Source of the DNA: Flavobacteriales bacterium UBA958
GTDB lineage: Bacteria > Bacteroidota > Bacteroidia > Flavobacteriales_D > Crocinitomicaceae
Direction of reading: 5' to 3'
Assembly (NCBI GenBank): GCA_002293045.1
Contig: DBCM01000144.1
Coordinates: forward strand, 1-12,574
Length of the DNA: 12,574 nt
Under the pieces are notes generated by a model. The model was not told the DNA's origin, did not search any database, and saw only the letters and a program-made list of their open reading frames with translations. A program made the translations under genes and the position numbers. Shown here one piece after another: positions 1 to 8,479 of this stretch; positions within the stretch are counted from its first letter, which is position 1; the number at the start of each line of letters is the position of its first letter.

Positions 1-1641
1 GAGGCGCTTCAAAAGGCCTGTCAATCCCTGGAGATCAATAGAAATGGCTTAGGGGCTGATGGCAAAGAATTAACCAATCAAAATGAAATTTTAAACAGCC
101 TGGAAAAACCGAGTTGGAACCGCTTGTTTCATATTTATGATGCAATCAAATTAGGCATTCCGTTTAAAACCATTGTAGAGAAAACTAAAATCGATATCTG
201 GTTTTTACGGCAAATTGAAGACTTGATCAAGCTTGAGCGTAACATCGAGCGGTTTTCCATCGAAAATATCTCACGGGATTTACTGTTTGAGGCCAAGCAA
301 AAAGGGTATGCGGATCGACAAGTTGCTCATCTCTTACGTTGCTTAGAATCTGAAGTATATGCCAAGCGTACGGAATTAGGAATTCAACGCGTGTACAAAA
401 TTGTAGATACCTGTGCTGCAGAATTTGAAGCCCAAACGCCATACTATTACTCCACCTTTGAGCTTGAAAACGAAAGTGTGGTAAGTGATCGTAAAAAAGT
501 GGTGGTTTTAGGCTCAGGTCCAAACCGTATCGGTCAGGGAATAGAATTCGATTATTCATGCGTTCATGGGGTTTTAGCGGCACGTGAGTGCGGATATGAA
601 ACAATCATGATTAATTGTAATCCAGAAACCGTTTCCACGGATTTTGATACGGCGGATAAACTATATTTTGAGCCAGTATTTTGGGAGCATATATACGACA
701 TCATCCAGCATGAAAAACCCGAGGGGGTAATTGTGCAGTTAGGCGGTCAAACGGCCCTTAAATTAGCAGAGAAATTGCAGCGTTATGGGATTAAAATTTT
801 AGGAACAAGCTTTGATGCCTTGGATCTAGCAGAGGATAGGGGGCGATTCTCCAAATTACTGGAACAGCATAATATCCCGTTTCCTCAATATGGTGTCGTA
901 GAAAGTGCAGAACAGGCGCTTGAGCTGGCAGATGAACTGGGATTTCCCTTGTTGGTTCGTCCAAGCTACGTACTTGGGGGACAGAAAATGAAAATCGTCA
1001 TCAATAAAGATGAGCTTGAACATCATGTCGTAGATATAATCAATGAGATGGGAAGCAATCAAATTTTGTTAGATCATTTCTTAGGAGGTGCGATTGAGGC
1101 TGAAGCAGATGCAATTTGCGACGGCGAGGACGTATACATCATTGGCATCATGCAGCACATTGAGCCCGCAGGGATTCACTCCGGAGATTCCTATGCGGTG
1201 TTGCCTCCGTATAATTTAGGTGACTTTGTAATGACACAAATTGAAGACATTACGAAGAAAATAGCAGTAGAACTCCGAACGGTAGGATTAATCAATATAC
1301 AATTTGCCATCAAGGATGATAAGGTGTATGTGATTGAAGCGAATCCACGCGCCTCTCGGACGGTTCCGTTTATCGCGAAAGCCTATGATGAGCCCTATGT
1401 GAATTACGCAACTAAAGTTATGCTCGGAGAAAAGAAAGTGAAAGACTTTAATTTCAATCCACGAAAAGAGGGCTATGCAATTAAAATTCCAGTATTTTCC
1501 TATGAGAAATTTCCTGATGTAAAAAAGGAACTTGGTCCCGAAATGAAATCTACAGGGGAAGCAATTCGGTTTATTAAAGACCTAAAGGATCCGTTCTTTA
1601 CGAAGGTGTATTCCATGCGGAATATGCACCTTTCCAGATAA
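1..1641 (+). CDS. carB: Carbamoyl-phosphate synthase large subunit, 3' part (5' end outside window)
   Basis: The reading frame is open from base 1, so the gene starts before the window and 546 C-terminal residues are visible. CarB makes carbamoyl phosphate from bicarbonate, ammonia (delivered from glutamine by CarA) and two ATP, in the cytoplasm, for arginine and pyrimidine synthesis. The fragment begins near the end of the first synthetase half, crosses the helical oligomerisation domain (about residues 40-150) and contains the second ATP-grasp half. Diagnostic motifs are VDTCAAEF, PNRIGQGIEFDY, CNPETVSTD, PSYVLGG and EANPRASRTVPF. The protein stops about 24 residues after GPEMKSTGEA, whereas E. 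coli CarB (1073 residues) continues with a roughly 135-residue MGS-like allosteric domain. The stop is a clean TAA with no domain remnant seen downstream. The next gene starts one base after the stop, which suggests co-transcription. Confidence 0.97.
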   Translation, partial: EALQKACQSLEINRNGLGADGKELTNQNEILNSLEKPSWNRLFHIYDAIKLGIPFKTIVEKTKIDIWFLRQIEDLIKLERNIERFSIENISRDLLFEAKQKGYADRQVAHLLRCLESEVYAKRTELGIQRVYKIVDTCAAEFEAQTPYYYSTFELENESVVSDRKKVVVLGSGPNRIGQGIEFDYSCVHGVLAARECGYETIMINCNPETVSTDFDTADKLYFEPVFWEHIYDIIQHEKPEGVIVQLGGQTALKLAEKLQRYGIKILGTSFDALDLAEDRGRFSKLLEQHNIPFPQYGVVESAEQALELADELGFPLLVRPSYVLGGQKMKIVINKDELEHHVVDIINEMGSNQILLDHFLGGAIEAEADAICDGEDVYIIGIMQHIEPAGIHSGDSYAVLPPYNLGDFVMTQIEDITKKIAVELRTVGLINIQFAIKDDKVYVIEANPRASRTVPFIAKAYDEPYVNYATKVMLGEKKVKDFNFNPRKEGYAIKIPVFSYEKFPDVKKELGPEMKSTGEAIRFIKDLKDPFFTKVYSMRNMHLSR

Positions 1642-1642
1642 A

Positions 1643-3163
1643 ATGGGTGTTGTAAAGAAAGATGCTTTACGAACTACGCTAATCTCTTACACAGGCTTAG
1701 TACTTGGGTATATCAACAAGGCGTTCCTGTTCATCATATTTTTATCTACGATTGAAATCGGGTTGGTTAATTTGCTGACCACCACCGGATTGCTGTTCGC
1801 CCAATTAAGCAACTTGGGCAGCATTTACGTAACCTGGCGCTTCTTTCCTTTTTTTCGAAATGAAGCCAAAAAACACTACGGGTTTTTGTTGTTTAACGTG
1901 TTGTTGGTGTGTCTTGGAATTTTAATTTTCACCACCTTATATTGGGTATTCAAGGAAGAAATAGGTGCGTATTTTCATGAGAAATCGCCGTTATTTAACC
2001 GCTATGCGTGGTGGGTAATCCCTGTGGGTATTGGTAATGTGTTCTTCATGCTCTTCGAAAATCACATGCGGGGATTGTTTAAAAACATATTACCAGTTTT
2101 TTTACAGGACATTGGGCTTAGGGTAGTAACTACCTTGTTGCTGGTGGTATATGCACTGAAACTTATTTCCTTTGAATCTTTTTTAACGGCACTTATGGTG
2201 AGTAATTTACTTCCAGCCTTGGTGTTGGCGGGGTATTTAATCTATCATAAAGAGCTGCATTATTCTTTGAAGCACATCACCATTCCAAAACGATTTCGGA
2301 GGATTCTGCTTTCATTCAGTGCCTTTTCGTACGTGAATACCTTGGCAACGATGGTAGTGGTTACGATGGATGCGGTTATGATCGGTGGAATGATTGGGTT
2401 AGCGGCCACCGGAATTTATACCACGATGGTGCAAGTAACCAGTGCCGTGTTAATTCCTTTTCGAGCAATGACCCGCGTGAGTTCTCCCATTGTGGCGAAA
2501 CTTTGGAAAGAAAAAGACATGAAGGGGCTGCAAGAAATCTATCAGAAATCGAGTGGAGCAGGGCTGTTCATAGGTTTGTTGTCGTTTCTTGGCTTGTGGT
2601 TACCCGTGCACGAACTCTTTTACTTTCTAAAACCAGAATTCAGTGCGGGAATTCCTGTGTTATTTTTCTTGTTACTGGGAAGGGTGGTGGATATGTACTG
2701 CGGATTGAATGGGGTGATATTTGCCACCTCGCGAAAGTACAAATATGACCTCTTGTTTACGGTTTTTCTATGTGTTGGAATTTATGGATTAAATAAGCTC
2801 CTCATTCCTCGTTATGGCATTGCTGGGGTTGGATTCGCTACTGGATTTATTTTTGTGTTTTACAACGTTGCACGCTCCATGTATATTTATTGGGCTTACC
2901 GACTAAATCCTTTTCATTGGGGTCATCTAAAACCGTTATTGGTTTGTTTGGGTGTACTGGCTATTTATTATGGCGCAATCCAAATGTTTCCCTTTTCTGC
3001 CGAATCCACAACGATTTACAAGCTCTTGCGTATAGGATGCATTGAGGCGTTGGTTTTTATTGGGTTTGTTTTTCCGGTTTTGCGCTTTAATTTGGAACCA
3101 GAGGCTTCAGGATATGCCCGAAGTTTCATGGAAAACATAAAGAGACGGTATTTAAAATTGTAA
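1643..3163 (+). CDS. Oligosaccharide flippase-like (Wzx/MOP superfamily) membrane protein
   Basis: The 506-residue protein is hydrophobic along nearly its whole length, with about 12-14 predicted membrane-spanning segments separated by short basic loops. The N-terminus (GVVKKDALRTTLISYTG) and the following GLVNLLTTTGLL and WRFFPFFRNE stretches resemble Bacteroidota proteins annotated as lipopolysaccharide or polysaccharide biosynthesis flippases of the MOP exporter superfamily. Members of this group move lipid-linked sugars across the inner membrane. No glycosyltransferase or other sugar-pathway gene is visible nearby, so the substrate is unknown and the assignment is to family only. The start at 1643 is chosen because it follows the carB stop by one base and gives the family's usual short basic N-terminus. 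This spacing suggests translational coupling to carB, although there is no obvious functional link between the two. Confidence 0.82.
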   Translation: MGVVKKDALRTTLISYTGLVLGYINKAFLFIIFLSTIEIGLVNLLTTTGLLFAQLSNLGSIYVTWRFFPFFRNEAKKHYGFLLFNVLLVCLGILIFTTLYWVFKEEIGAYFHEKSPLFNRYAWWVIPVGIGNVFFMLFENHMRGLFKNILPVFLQDIGLRVVTTLLLVVYALKLISFESFLTALMVSNLLPALVLAGYLIYHKELHYSLKHITIPKRFRRILLSFSAFSYVNTLATMVVVTMDAVMIGGMIGLAATGIYTTMVQVTSAVLIPFRAMTRVSSPIVAKLWKEKDMKGLQEIYQKSSGAGLFIGLLSFLGLWLPVHELFYFLKPEFSAGIPVLFFLLLGRVVDMYCGLNGVIFATSRKYKYDLLFTVFLCVGIYGLNKLLIPRYGIAGVGFATGFIFVFYNVARSMYIYWAYRLNPFHWGHLKPLLVCLGVLAIYYGAIQMFPFSAESTTIYKLLRIGCIEALVFIGFVFPVLRFNLEPEASGYARSFMENIKRRYLKL

Positions 3164-3174
3164 TTTTAAGGAAC

Positions 3175-3852
3175 ATGAAAAAATTAATGTTGATATTGTT
3201 TGTGGTAATGAGTGTGTGCATTCATTTCAAGTCAAGCGCTCAAGATATGGAAATCGATGACTCATTTGTATTCGAATTGGGCTTGCCTAACGGATTTGGC
3301 AATGCGCCTTTTAGAAACATCATGCAGGGCGTGATTTATGTATCACCGATGTATCAATACACCCTGCGATCGGGTCTTATGTTTGGTGCAGGGATACATT
3401 ATTCTTATTTCAACATCAATCAGTTTCGGATCAATCAGAAGGTAAGTGGGGGAATGCACAACGGTGCAGCCTTTATTAAGTTGGGTCATGAAAAATTCTG
3501 GACACCAAGCTTGGCTACGGATATTGGGGTAAAAGCAGGAATTGTTCAAAGTGCCTTTGTTACCGATACACTGAAATCAATGGGAATAACCTATAATGCG
3601 AAACAAGCGGCATACATAGAGCCGAACTTAGGGATTTGCTTGGCAGCTGATGTGAACGCCTCCTTTCGATTAACCATTGGTTATGCGTTTTATGGTTTTG
3701 GTTACAAGCCCTGGGACATTGGCATTAATTCAGACTTAGGTCATTCCACTGCCGAACTCAATAAACCTTCTTCGTACTTGATTATAGGTTTTGGATACTC
3801 CCGCTACTTTAACGGCAAGAAAAGCACCAATAGCGGCTGGGATGAAGAGTAA
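3175..3852 (+). CDS. Exported protein, probable outer-membrane beta-barrel
   Basis: This 225-residue protein begins with a clear Sec signal peptide (MKKLMLILFVVMSV, then HFKSSAQ), with likely cleavage near residues 21-23. The remainder is rich in Gly, Tyr and Phe and shows alternating hydrophobic and polar stretches, such as YTLRSGLMFGAGIHYSYF, FRLTIGYAFYGFGY and SYLIIGFGYSRYF, which fit amphipathic beta-strands of a small outer-membrane barrel. A hydrophilic acidic tail follows the last strand. I recognise no specific family or ligand. It starts 11 bases after the flippase stop, and AAGGAA lies about five bases before the ATG, a Shine-Dalgarno-like sequence that is uncommon in this phylum. 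It probably belongs to the same transcript as carB and the flippase. A PorT-like or generic beta-barrel label would fit equally well. Confidence 0.7.
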   Translation: MKKLMLILFVVMSVCIHFKSSAQDMEIDDSFVFELGLPNGFGNAPFRNIMQGVIYVSPMYQYTLRSGLMFGAGIHYSYFNINQFRINQKVSGGMHNGAAFIKLGHEKFWTPSLATDIGVKAGIVQSAFVTDTLKSMGITYNAKQAAYIEPNLGICLAADVNASFRLTIGYAFYGFGYKPWDIGINSDLGHSTAELNKPSSYLIIGFGYSRYFNGKKSTNSGWDEE

Positions 3853-3899
3853 CCGAGTTTTGGTTCCATCCAGGAAATTAGATTCAATAAAGCGCTAAG

Positions 3900-5282
3900 C
3901 TATAATGATTTTAGTTCATTCACCAATGCGGTTAACACGGATTTGGCGTCACCAAACAACATGCTAGTTTTAGTATTGAAGAACAATTCATTATCAATCC
4001 CCGCATAGCCTGCGTTCATCGAGCGTTTATTGACGACAATATGAGTTGCATTTTCTACATCAAGAATTGGCATCCCATAAATCGGGCTGGAGGGGTCGGT
4101 TTTGGCGGCGGGATTTACAACATCATTCGCGCCTACAACAAGGACCACATCTGTTGACGAAAATTCCGGATTAATTTCCTCCATTTCTGAGAGTTTTGCG
4201 TAATCCACATTGGATTCGGCTAACAAAACGTTCATGTGTCCGGGCATACGTCCTGCCACCGGGTGAATAGCATATTTAACCTCTACCCCTCGAGATTCAA
4301 GCAGAAGCTCGATTTCGTGAATCACATGCTGCGCTTGCGCTACTGCTAAACCATAGCCAGGAACAATAATTACTTTTTTCGAATAATTCATTAAAACGGC
4401 GAGGTCGCTTACTTGGATATCTTTTACTACACCACCCGAAGCCGATCCAGAAACTCCCTCAGCTTTAGCCCCAAAGGCCCCGAAAATTACACTGCTTAGT
4501 GAGCGGTTCATCGCTTTGCACATAATAACAGTTAACAGGGTACCTGCTGAACCCACCAAAATACCTCCAGTCAGCATTGCCTTATTGTCGTACAGAAACC
4601 CTCCAAACGCTGCCGCTAACCCGGTAAACGAATTCAAAAGAGATATCACTACAGGCATATCCGCCCCACCAATAGGAATCACAAACATGATTCCATACAC
4701 TAAGGACAACAACAGAAGCCCGTAGACGAGTGGTGTAGAATTGAAATTAGGGATCGCAACGGCTAAAATTCCTAGGACTAAAATAATCATCATCATGGCC
4801 GTGTTCAACACATTGTATGCGGGAAGTCGAATGGCTTTATTCATGGTTCCATTTAATTTCAAAAAAGCAATGATGCTTCCTGAAAATGAAACCGATCCGA
4901 TAATTAAACCGGCAAGAACAGGAATTAAACCGAACGAGTGTCCGCTAAGATTTGGATATTCAACCAAGGAAATGAGAGCGGCGCACGCGCCCCCCATGCC
5001 ATTAAACAACGAAACGAGTTCCGGCATTTTGGTCATGGCAACTTTTTTTGCGGTATACCAACCGATTACCGTTCCAACAACAAGTGCTATTCCAATTAAT
5101 ATGTAAATGATTGGCTTTACAGGTCCTTGATGAAACAATATTGTACCTAAAATTGCAAGGAACATTCCTCCAGCAGCTACTAGATTTCCTTTTCGTGCGG
5201 TTTTCGGATTTCCCATCATTCGAAGACCCACAATGAAGGTCAATGATGCGATTAGGTAACATATTTCGTTTAGAGCATTCAT
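3900..5282 (-). CDS. pntB: NAD(P) transhydrogenase beta subunit (proton-translocating)
   Basis: At 460 residues it matches the usual length (E. coli PntB is 462). Residues 1-270 form the membrane domain II, including IGGADMPVV (204-212) and CKAMNRS (255-261). After a Gly/Ser-rich linker (about 275-290), residues 303-460 form the NADP(H)-binding domain III, with VPGYGLAVAQAQ (307-318), HPVAGRMPGHMNVLLAE (340-356), GANDVVNPAA (384-393), KRSMNAGYAG (419-428) and MLFGDAK (441-447). The enzyme couples hydride transfer between NADH and NADP+ to proton movement across the inner membrane. At the site aligned with E. coli beta-His91 this protein has Asn94 in LFNGMGG, as I recall for Thermus thermophilus. 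It is the last gene of a three-gene operon, 10 bases after the alpha2 gene. Its TAG stop faces the beta-barrel gene across 47 bases. Confidence 0.98.
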   Translation of the reverse strand: MNALNEICYLIASLTFIVGLRMMGNPKTARKGNLVAAGGMFLAILGTILFHQGPVKPIIYILIGIALVVGTVIGWYTAKKVAMTKMPELVSLFNGMGGACAALISLVEYPNLSGHSFGLIPVLAGLIIGSVSFSGSIIAFLKLNGTMNKAIRLPAYNVLNTAMMMIILVLGILAVAIPNFNSTPLVYGLLLLSLVYGIMFVIPIGGADMPVVISLLNSFTGLAAAFGGFLYDNKAMLTGGILVGSAGTLLTVIMCKAMNRSLSSVIFGAFGAKAEGVSGSASGGVVKDIQVSDLAVLMNYSKKVIIVPGYGLAVAQAQHVIHEIELLLESRGVEVKYAIHPVAGRMPGHMNVLLAESNVDYAKLSEMEEINPEFSSTDVVLVVGANDVVNPAAKTDPSSPIYGMPILDVENATHIVVNKRSMNAGYAGIDNELFFNTKTSMLFGDAKSVLTALVNELKSL

Positions 5283-5292
5283 AGCCTACGTA

Positions 5293-5601
5293 TTAATTTT
5301 TCTTCTTAAACATTTCAAGCATTCGGTCTGTGACCACAAATCCGCCAACTACATTGAGCGTACCCAGCAATACCGCGAGCGTTCCGAGAATTAACAAGAT
5401 ATAATTACTTGCTTGTAGGTTTAACATAACGTGTATTGCTCCAACGATAACCACACCGTGTATTGCATTGGCTCCAGACATTAAAGGGGTGTGCAAAACG
5501 GCTGGGACATGTCCAATCACCTCTACACCTACGAAAACCGACAATATCACAAAGTAAAACATCTCAATGTGCTGTTCGATAAAAATTAGAATTTGTTCCA
5601 T
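5293..5601 (-). CDS. pntAB: NAD(P) transhydrogenase alpha2 subunit (membrane part)
   Basis: This 102-residue protein corresponds to the C-terminal membrane segment of E. coli PntA, encoded here as a separate subunit as in Rhodospirillum rubrum and Thermus thermophilus. It has three hydrophobic helices at about residues 12-30, 47-62 and 68-90. The hallmark HTPLMSGANAIHG runs from 37 to 49. His48, in AIHGV, aligns with Thermus alpha2 His42, which is reported to take the proton-channel role when the beta-subunit His is absent, as it is here. The C-terminus VTDRMLEMFKKK also matches the family. The start ATG at 5601 has an A-rich leader, and the gene sits between alpha1 (32 bases upstream) and beta (10 bases downstream). 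Confidence 0.97.
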   Translation of the reverse strand: MEQILIFIEQHIEMFYFVILSVFVGVEVIGHVPAVLHTPLMSGANAIHGVVIVGAIHVMLNLQASNYILLILGTLAVLLGTLNVVGGFVVTDRMLEMFKKKN

Positions 5602-5633
5602 CTGTTTATTTTTTAAGAAGAATATAATTTTGA

Positions 5634-6734
5634 TTACTTGCGTATTTTACCTTCATGCACCAGCAGTGAATCAGAGGTGATAGCATCTTCAAGGTCGAAA
5701 TGAAATTGATCTTTATCGGCAAGATGCAGAAGCAAAGAGCTTATATTTTTTGCATACAACTGACTTGCATCTGATGCTAATAATGAAGGTAAATTTGATT
5801 CACCGATAATCGTTACGCCATGTTTAACTACCGTTAAATTTAGCTCGCTCAATTCACAGTTCCCGCCTTGTTCAACAGCCATATCAACAATGACTGACCC
5901 AGGACGCATGGATTGTACCATCTCAGCTGAAATCAGCAAAGGGGCTTTCTTTCCAGGAATAAGCGCCGTAGTAATAACGATGTCTGCACTTTTGATGTGG
6001 TTCGCAGTGAGTTCTTTCTGTTTTCTCAAAAACTCTTCCGAAATATCGGTCACATAACCCCCTTCGGTTTTCATGCTATCATCCCCTTTAAGTTCGATGA
6101 AATACCCTCCCAAGCTTTCTACTTGTTCTTTGGTTTCCGGACGTATGTCACTTACCTCAACAATTGCTCCCAAGCGTTTTGCCGTGGCAAGGGCTTGTAA
6201 ACCGGCAACTCCGGCGCCAAGAATTACTACTTTGGTAGGTTTAATAGTGCCCGCTGCAGTCATGAGCATAGGAAATATTTTTCCGAAGGCATTGGCAGCC
6301 AGCATGACCGTCTTATATCCAGCAAGATTGCTCTGCGAACTCAATGCATCCATTTTTTGAGCTCTTGAAATCCGAGGTACGGCATTCATGGCAAAAATGC
6401 TAAGTCCACAATCTGAAATCACCTGTAATGTATTGGGCTCGGTGACCGGATAGAAAAAACAAATAAGAGCAGCCTTGGGTTTCATCGTTCGGAGCGCTTC
6501 CTCTGATGGTGCATTCACAGACAAAATAACATCAGATTGGGTAAAGAGATAGCTAGGGTCTACAAGGGTTGCCCCAGCCATTTCATATTCATGATTGTCT
6601 AGGTATGAACCTGCACCCGCACCGTCCTCGATCAATACGGAAAACGATAGTTTAATCAAATCTTTAACAACTTGCGGGGTAAGGGCAACCCTATGTTCTC
6701 TATCCTTTATTTCTTTCGGTACACCAATAATCAT
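5634..6734 (-). CDS. pntAA: NAD(P) transhydrogenase alpha1 subunit (NAD(H)-binding)
   Basis: With the ATG at 6734 the protein has 366 residues and begins MIIGVPKEIKDREHRVALTP, the conserved family N-terminus. It is domain I of the transhydrogenase, a cytoplasmic subunit related to alanine dehydrogenase that binds NAD(H) and passes hydride to NADP in PntB. Visible landmarks are the RQD-loop segment PRISRAQKMD (R121, Q126 and D129 by motif), the nucleotide-binding GAGVAG (173-178), VSDIRPETKEQVESLG (194-209) and VEQGGNCELSE. The frame stays open 32 codons further upstream to a TTG at 6830, but that extension has no family similarity, so the ATG is preferred. The C-terminus stops before any membrane helices, because these are on the separate alpha2 gene. 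It is the first gene of the operon. Confidence 0.97.
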   Translation of the reverse strand: MIIGVPKEIKDREHRVALTPQVVKDLIKLSFSVLIEDGAGAGSYLDNHEYEMAGATLVDPSYLFTQSDVILSVNAPSEEALRTMKPKAALICFFYPVTEPNTLQVISDCGLSIFAMNAVPRISRAQKMDALSSQSNLAGYKTVMLAANAFGKIFPMLMTAAGTIKPTKVVILGAGVAGLQALATAKRLGAIVEVSDIRPETKEQVESLGGYFIELKGDDSMKTEGGYVTDISEEFLRKQKELTANHIKSADIVITTALIPGKKAPLLISAEMVQSMRPGSVIVDMAVEQGGNCELSELNLTVVKHGVTIIGESNLPSLLASDASQLYAKNISSLLLHLADKDQFHFDLEDAITSDSLLVHEGKIRK

Positions 6735-7020
6735 AAAAGTCTTTTTTCGCTTGTTTAACGGATAGGTCCTGATTTCTTTGGTGGGAATGTACAGGTAGTC
6801 TATTATTTTTTGGACAGAACCTTGAATCAAAGAAAATAAACATAAAGCAGGGGGTTTTGTTCGTTTGTTACAGAAATAGATAGTTCAAACGTGCGTAAAC
6901 CCCATATGATATTAGAATTAAAGCAGGATTAACATTGATAGAATTCATTCTTCAACGCAGAGGTGGTAAGAAAAAAAACTAAAAATGGCTAGGATGAAGA
7001 GTAGGCAGGGGCTAATGCTA
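6735..7020. other. Intergenic region upstream of the transhydrogenase operon
   Basis: These 286 bases separate the stop of the VWA gene from the pntAA start, with both genes on the minus strand. I find no convincing gene; the only open frame is the unconserved upstream extension of pntAA. On the minus strand a run of eight T (bases 6971-6978) lies downstream of the VWA stop and could help termination, but I see no strong hairpin before it. A candidate -7 box is at 6828-6837. The region is therefore probably the VWA 3' end plus the pnt promoter and leader. Confidence 0.5.
6828..6837 (-). promoter_or_regulatory. Candidate -7 promoter box for the pnt operon
   Basis: The minus strand reads ATTTTCTTTG, close to the Bacteroidota -7 consensus TAnnTTTG but with TT in place of TA. 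The identical ten bases occur twice upstream of the neighbouring VWA gene. The pntAA start would lie about 85 bases downstream of initiation. No convincing -33 TTTG is visible at the usual spacing, so the call is tentative. Confidence 0.35.
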
Positions 7021-8463
7021 TTATTTCTGCACAATAACTTTAACCCCTTCGGTAACTTTATCACCAAATTCGCCTTTCAAGATGTACGTACCGTTTGCGA
7101 GTCGAGATAAGTCAACTTCTTCAAGGTTACCCATGGGCTGTTCGTGTACCTGATTGCCTTGTAGGTCAAATACATGTAATTTCCCTTGCTCTTGTCCCGC
7201 ATTACTAAGTTCAACCGTGACTTTACCCGCGCTTGGATTGGGGAAAACCTTGGCAATATGAATCGAGGTTTTTGACGTTCTTCGGGCAAAATAAAATATA
7301 ATGCCCCCAGTAACTAATAAGGCCATAATGCCGATCCCACCGTTTACTAGCATTTGACGTTCATTTTCTTGTGCTAGTTTTTCTGCTTTGATGAATTCCG
7401 CTTCTTCCTGTGCTTTCTGCAAGGCCTCTGCTTGTTTTTTAGTGATATAAACAACGGCATTTGAGTCCAGGGTGTAGCGTTCTTCTTCACTCACCACCTT
7501 CGTGCCTTCATGGAGGAAGGAGATTTCAATGGACCGTTCGGTTGAATTGTTTTCTAGGGTTGGAGATTGGTAAACAATATCATAAAACGATTGAAGTTTT
7601 TCACTAATTTTCTCATAAATAAGCGACAAAGATTTGGCAGAATTCGCAAAGTAAAATTGCCCTCCAGTAGCCGTCGCCAGCTGCTCAAGTTCACGTTGAT
7701 TAACATCCCCCAATCCTACGATATAAACAGGAATATCAATCGATTTTGCTTTATTTATTACCGTATTTATATTGGAGTAAGAGGAATTATCATTCCCATC
7801 GGTTAAGGCCACAACCACATTTACGCCGTCTGCATTTTCTACTTGCTTTAAACTGGCAAGTATGGCATCGTAAAAAGCCGTTGAACCATCCGATTTCATT
7901 GATCTAATTTTTCGTTTTATTTTGCCGGAATGGTTTGTTAATCCCAATTGATAATCAACGGTCGAGGAAAATCCTACAACACCAATATTGTCTTTGTCGA
8001 AATTAAACGATTCAACGAATTCCAATAGTGCATTTTTCGCGAGGGTAATTGGCGGAACGTATCCCTTAGGAAAGGAATAATATCCATATTCATCCACAGG
8101 TATTTCACTAATGTCGTAGCCTAATTGGTTTATTTGACGTTCATCAAATTGCATGGATCCCGAATGATCGAGTACAATACCAATATTAATCGGTTTTTGT
8201 TTAGAAAGTTCTTGAATAGAGATAACTTGACAGTTTTCATCATTTTCTTTAACGGTCATGTCCTTTTTCTTAAGCCCAAATACTGGGTTTCCATTGCTTT
8301 TCTCGGCACGAAAGACCACGGAAACATTCGGGAAGTCGTCTTGATAAACCCCAAGAATACTGATGTTAACGTCTTTTGAAGTTATATTTCCTTTGATTTT
8401 CTTGTCTTCCTGACCAACCGTTAATACGGGTAAAAGTATGGCCAATAAAATGTACTTTTTCAT
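7021..8463 (-). CDS. VWA-domain protein with hydrophobic segment and T9SS type A sorting domain
   Basis: The 480-residue protein starts with a signal peptide (MKKYILLAILLPVLTVGQ). A beta-rich segment (about 30-85) precedes a VWA domain (about 92-290) with a complete metal-ion-dependent adhesion site: DHSGS (99-103), Thr195 in DGSTAF and Asp222 in LTDGND. A charged, Ala/Glu/Lys-rich helix follows (about 342-370), then a hydrophobic segment (about 372-392) ending in FARR. Residues 405-480 match the T9SS type A sorting domain, with VFPNPSAGKVTVEL, LHVFDLQGNQV, LSRLANGTYILKG and a final Lys. VWA domains usually bind proteins through a divalent metal. The sorting domain implies export across the outer membrane, but a membrane anchor before it is hard to reconcile with that. 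The ligand and role are unknown. It lies 114 bases downstream of the carboxylase gene. Confidence 0.92.
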   Translation of the reverse strand: MKKYILLAILLPVLTVGQEDKKIKGNITSKDVNISILGVYQDDFPNVSVVFRAEKSNGNPVFGLKKKDMTVKENDENCQVISIQELSKQKPINIGIVLDHSGSMQFDERQINQLGYDISEIPVDEYGYYSFPKGYVPPITLAKNALLEFVESFNFDKDNIGVVGFSSTVDYQLGLTNHSGKIKRKIRSMKSDGSTAFYDAILASLKQVENADGVNVVVALTDGNDNSSYSNINTVINKAKSIDIPVYIVGLGDVNQRELEQLATATGGQFYFANSAKSLSLIYEKISEKLQSFYDIVYQSPTLENNSTERSIEISFLHEGTKVVSEEERYTLDSNAVVYITKKQAEALQKAQEEAEFIKAEKLAQENERQMLVNGGIGIMALLVTGGIIFYFARRTSKTSIHIAKVFPNPSAGKVTVELSNAGQEQGKLHVFDLQGNQVHEQPMGNLEEVDLSRLANGTYILKGEFGDKVTEGVKVIVQK

Positions 8464-8479
8464 GCTTTAAAGTTTTTTA

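Noticed and set aside
3853..3899. The 47-base gap between convergent genes, checked for a terminator
   Set aside because: No stable hairpin with a T-run is visible; only the six-base palindrome AGCGCT is present.
6735..6830. An N-terminal extension of the transhydrogenase alpha1 subunit starting at a TTG
   Set aside because: The 32 extra residues do not resemble the family, whose conserved N-terminus begins exactly at the ATG at 6734.
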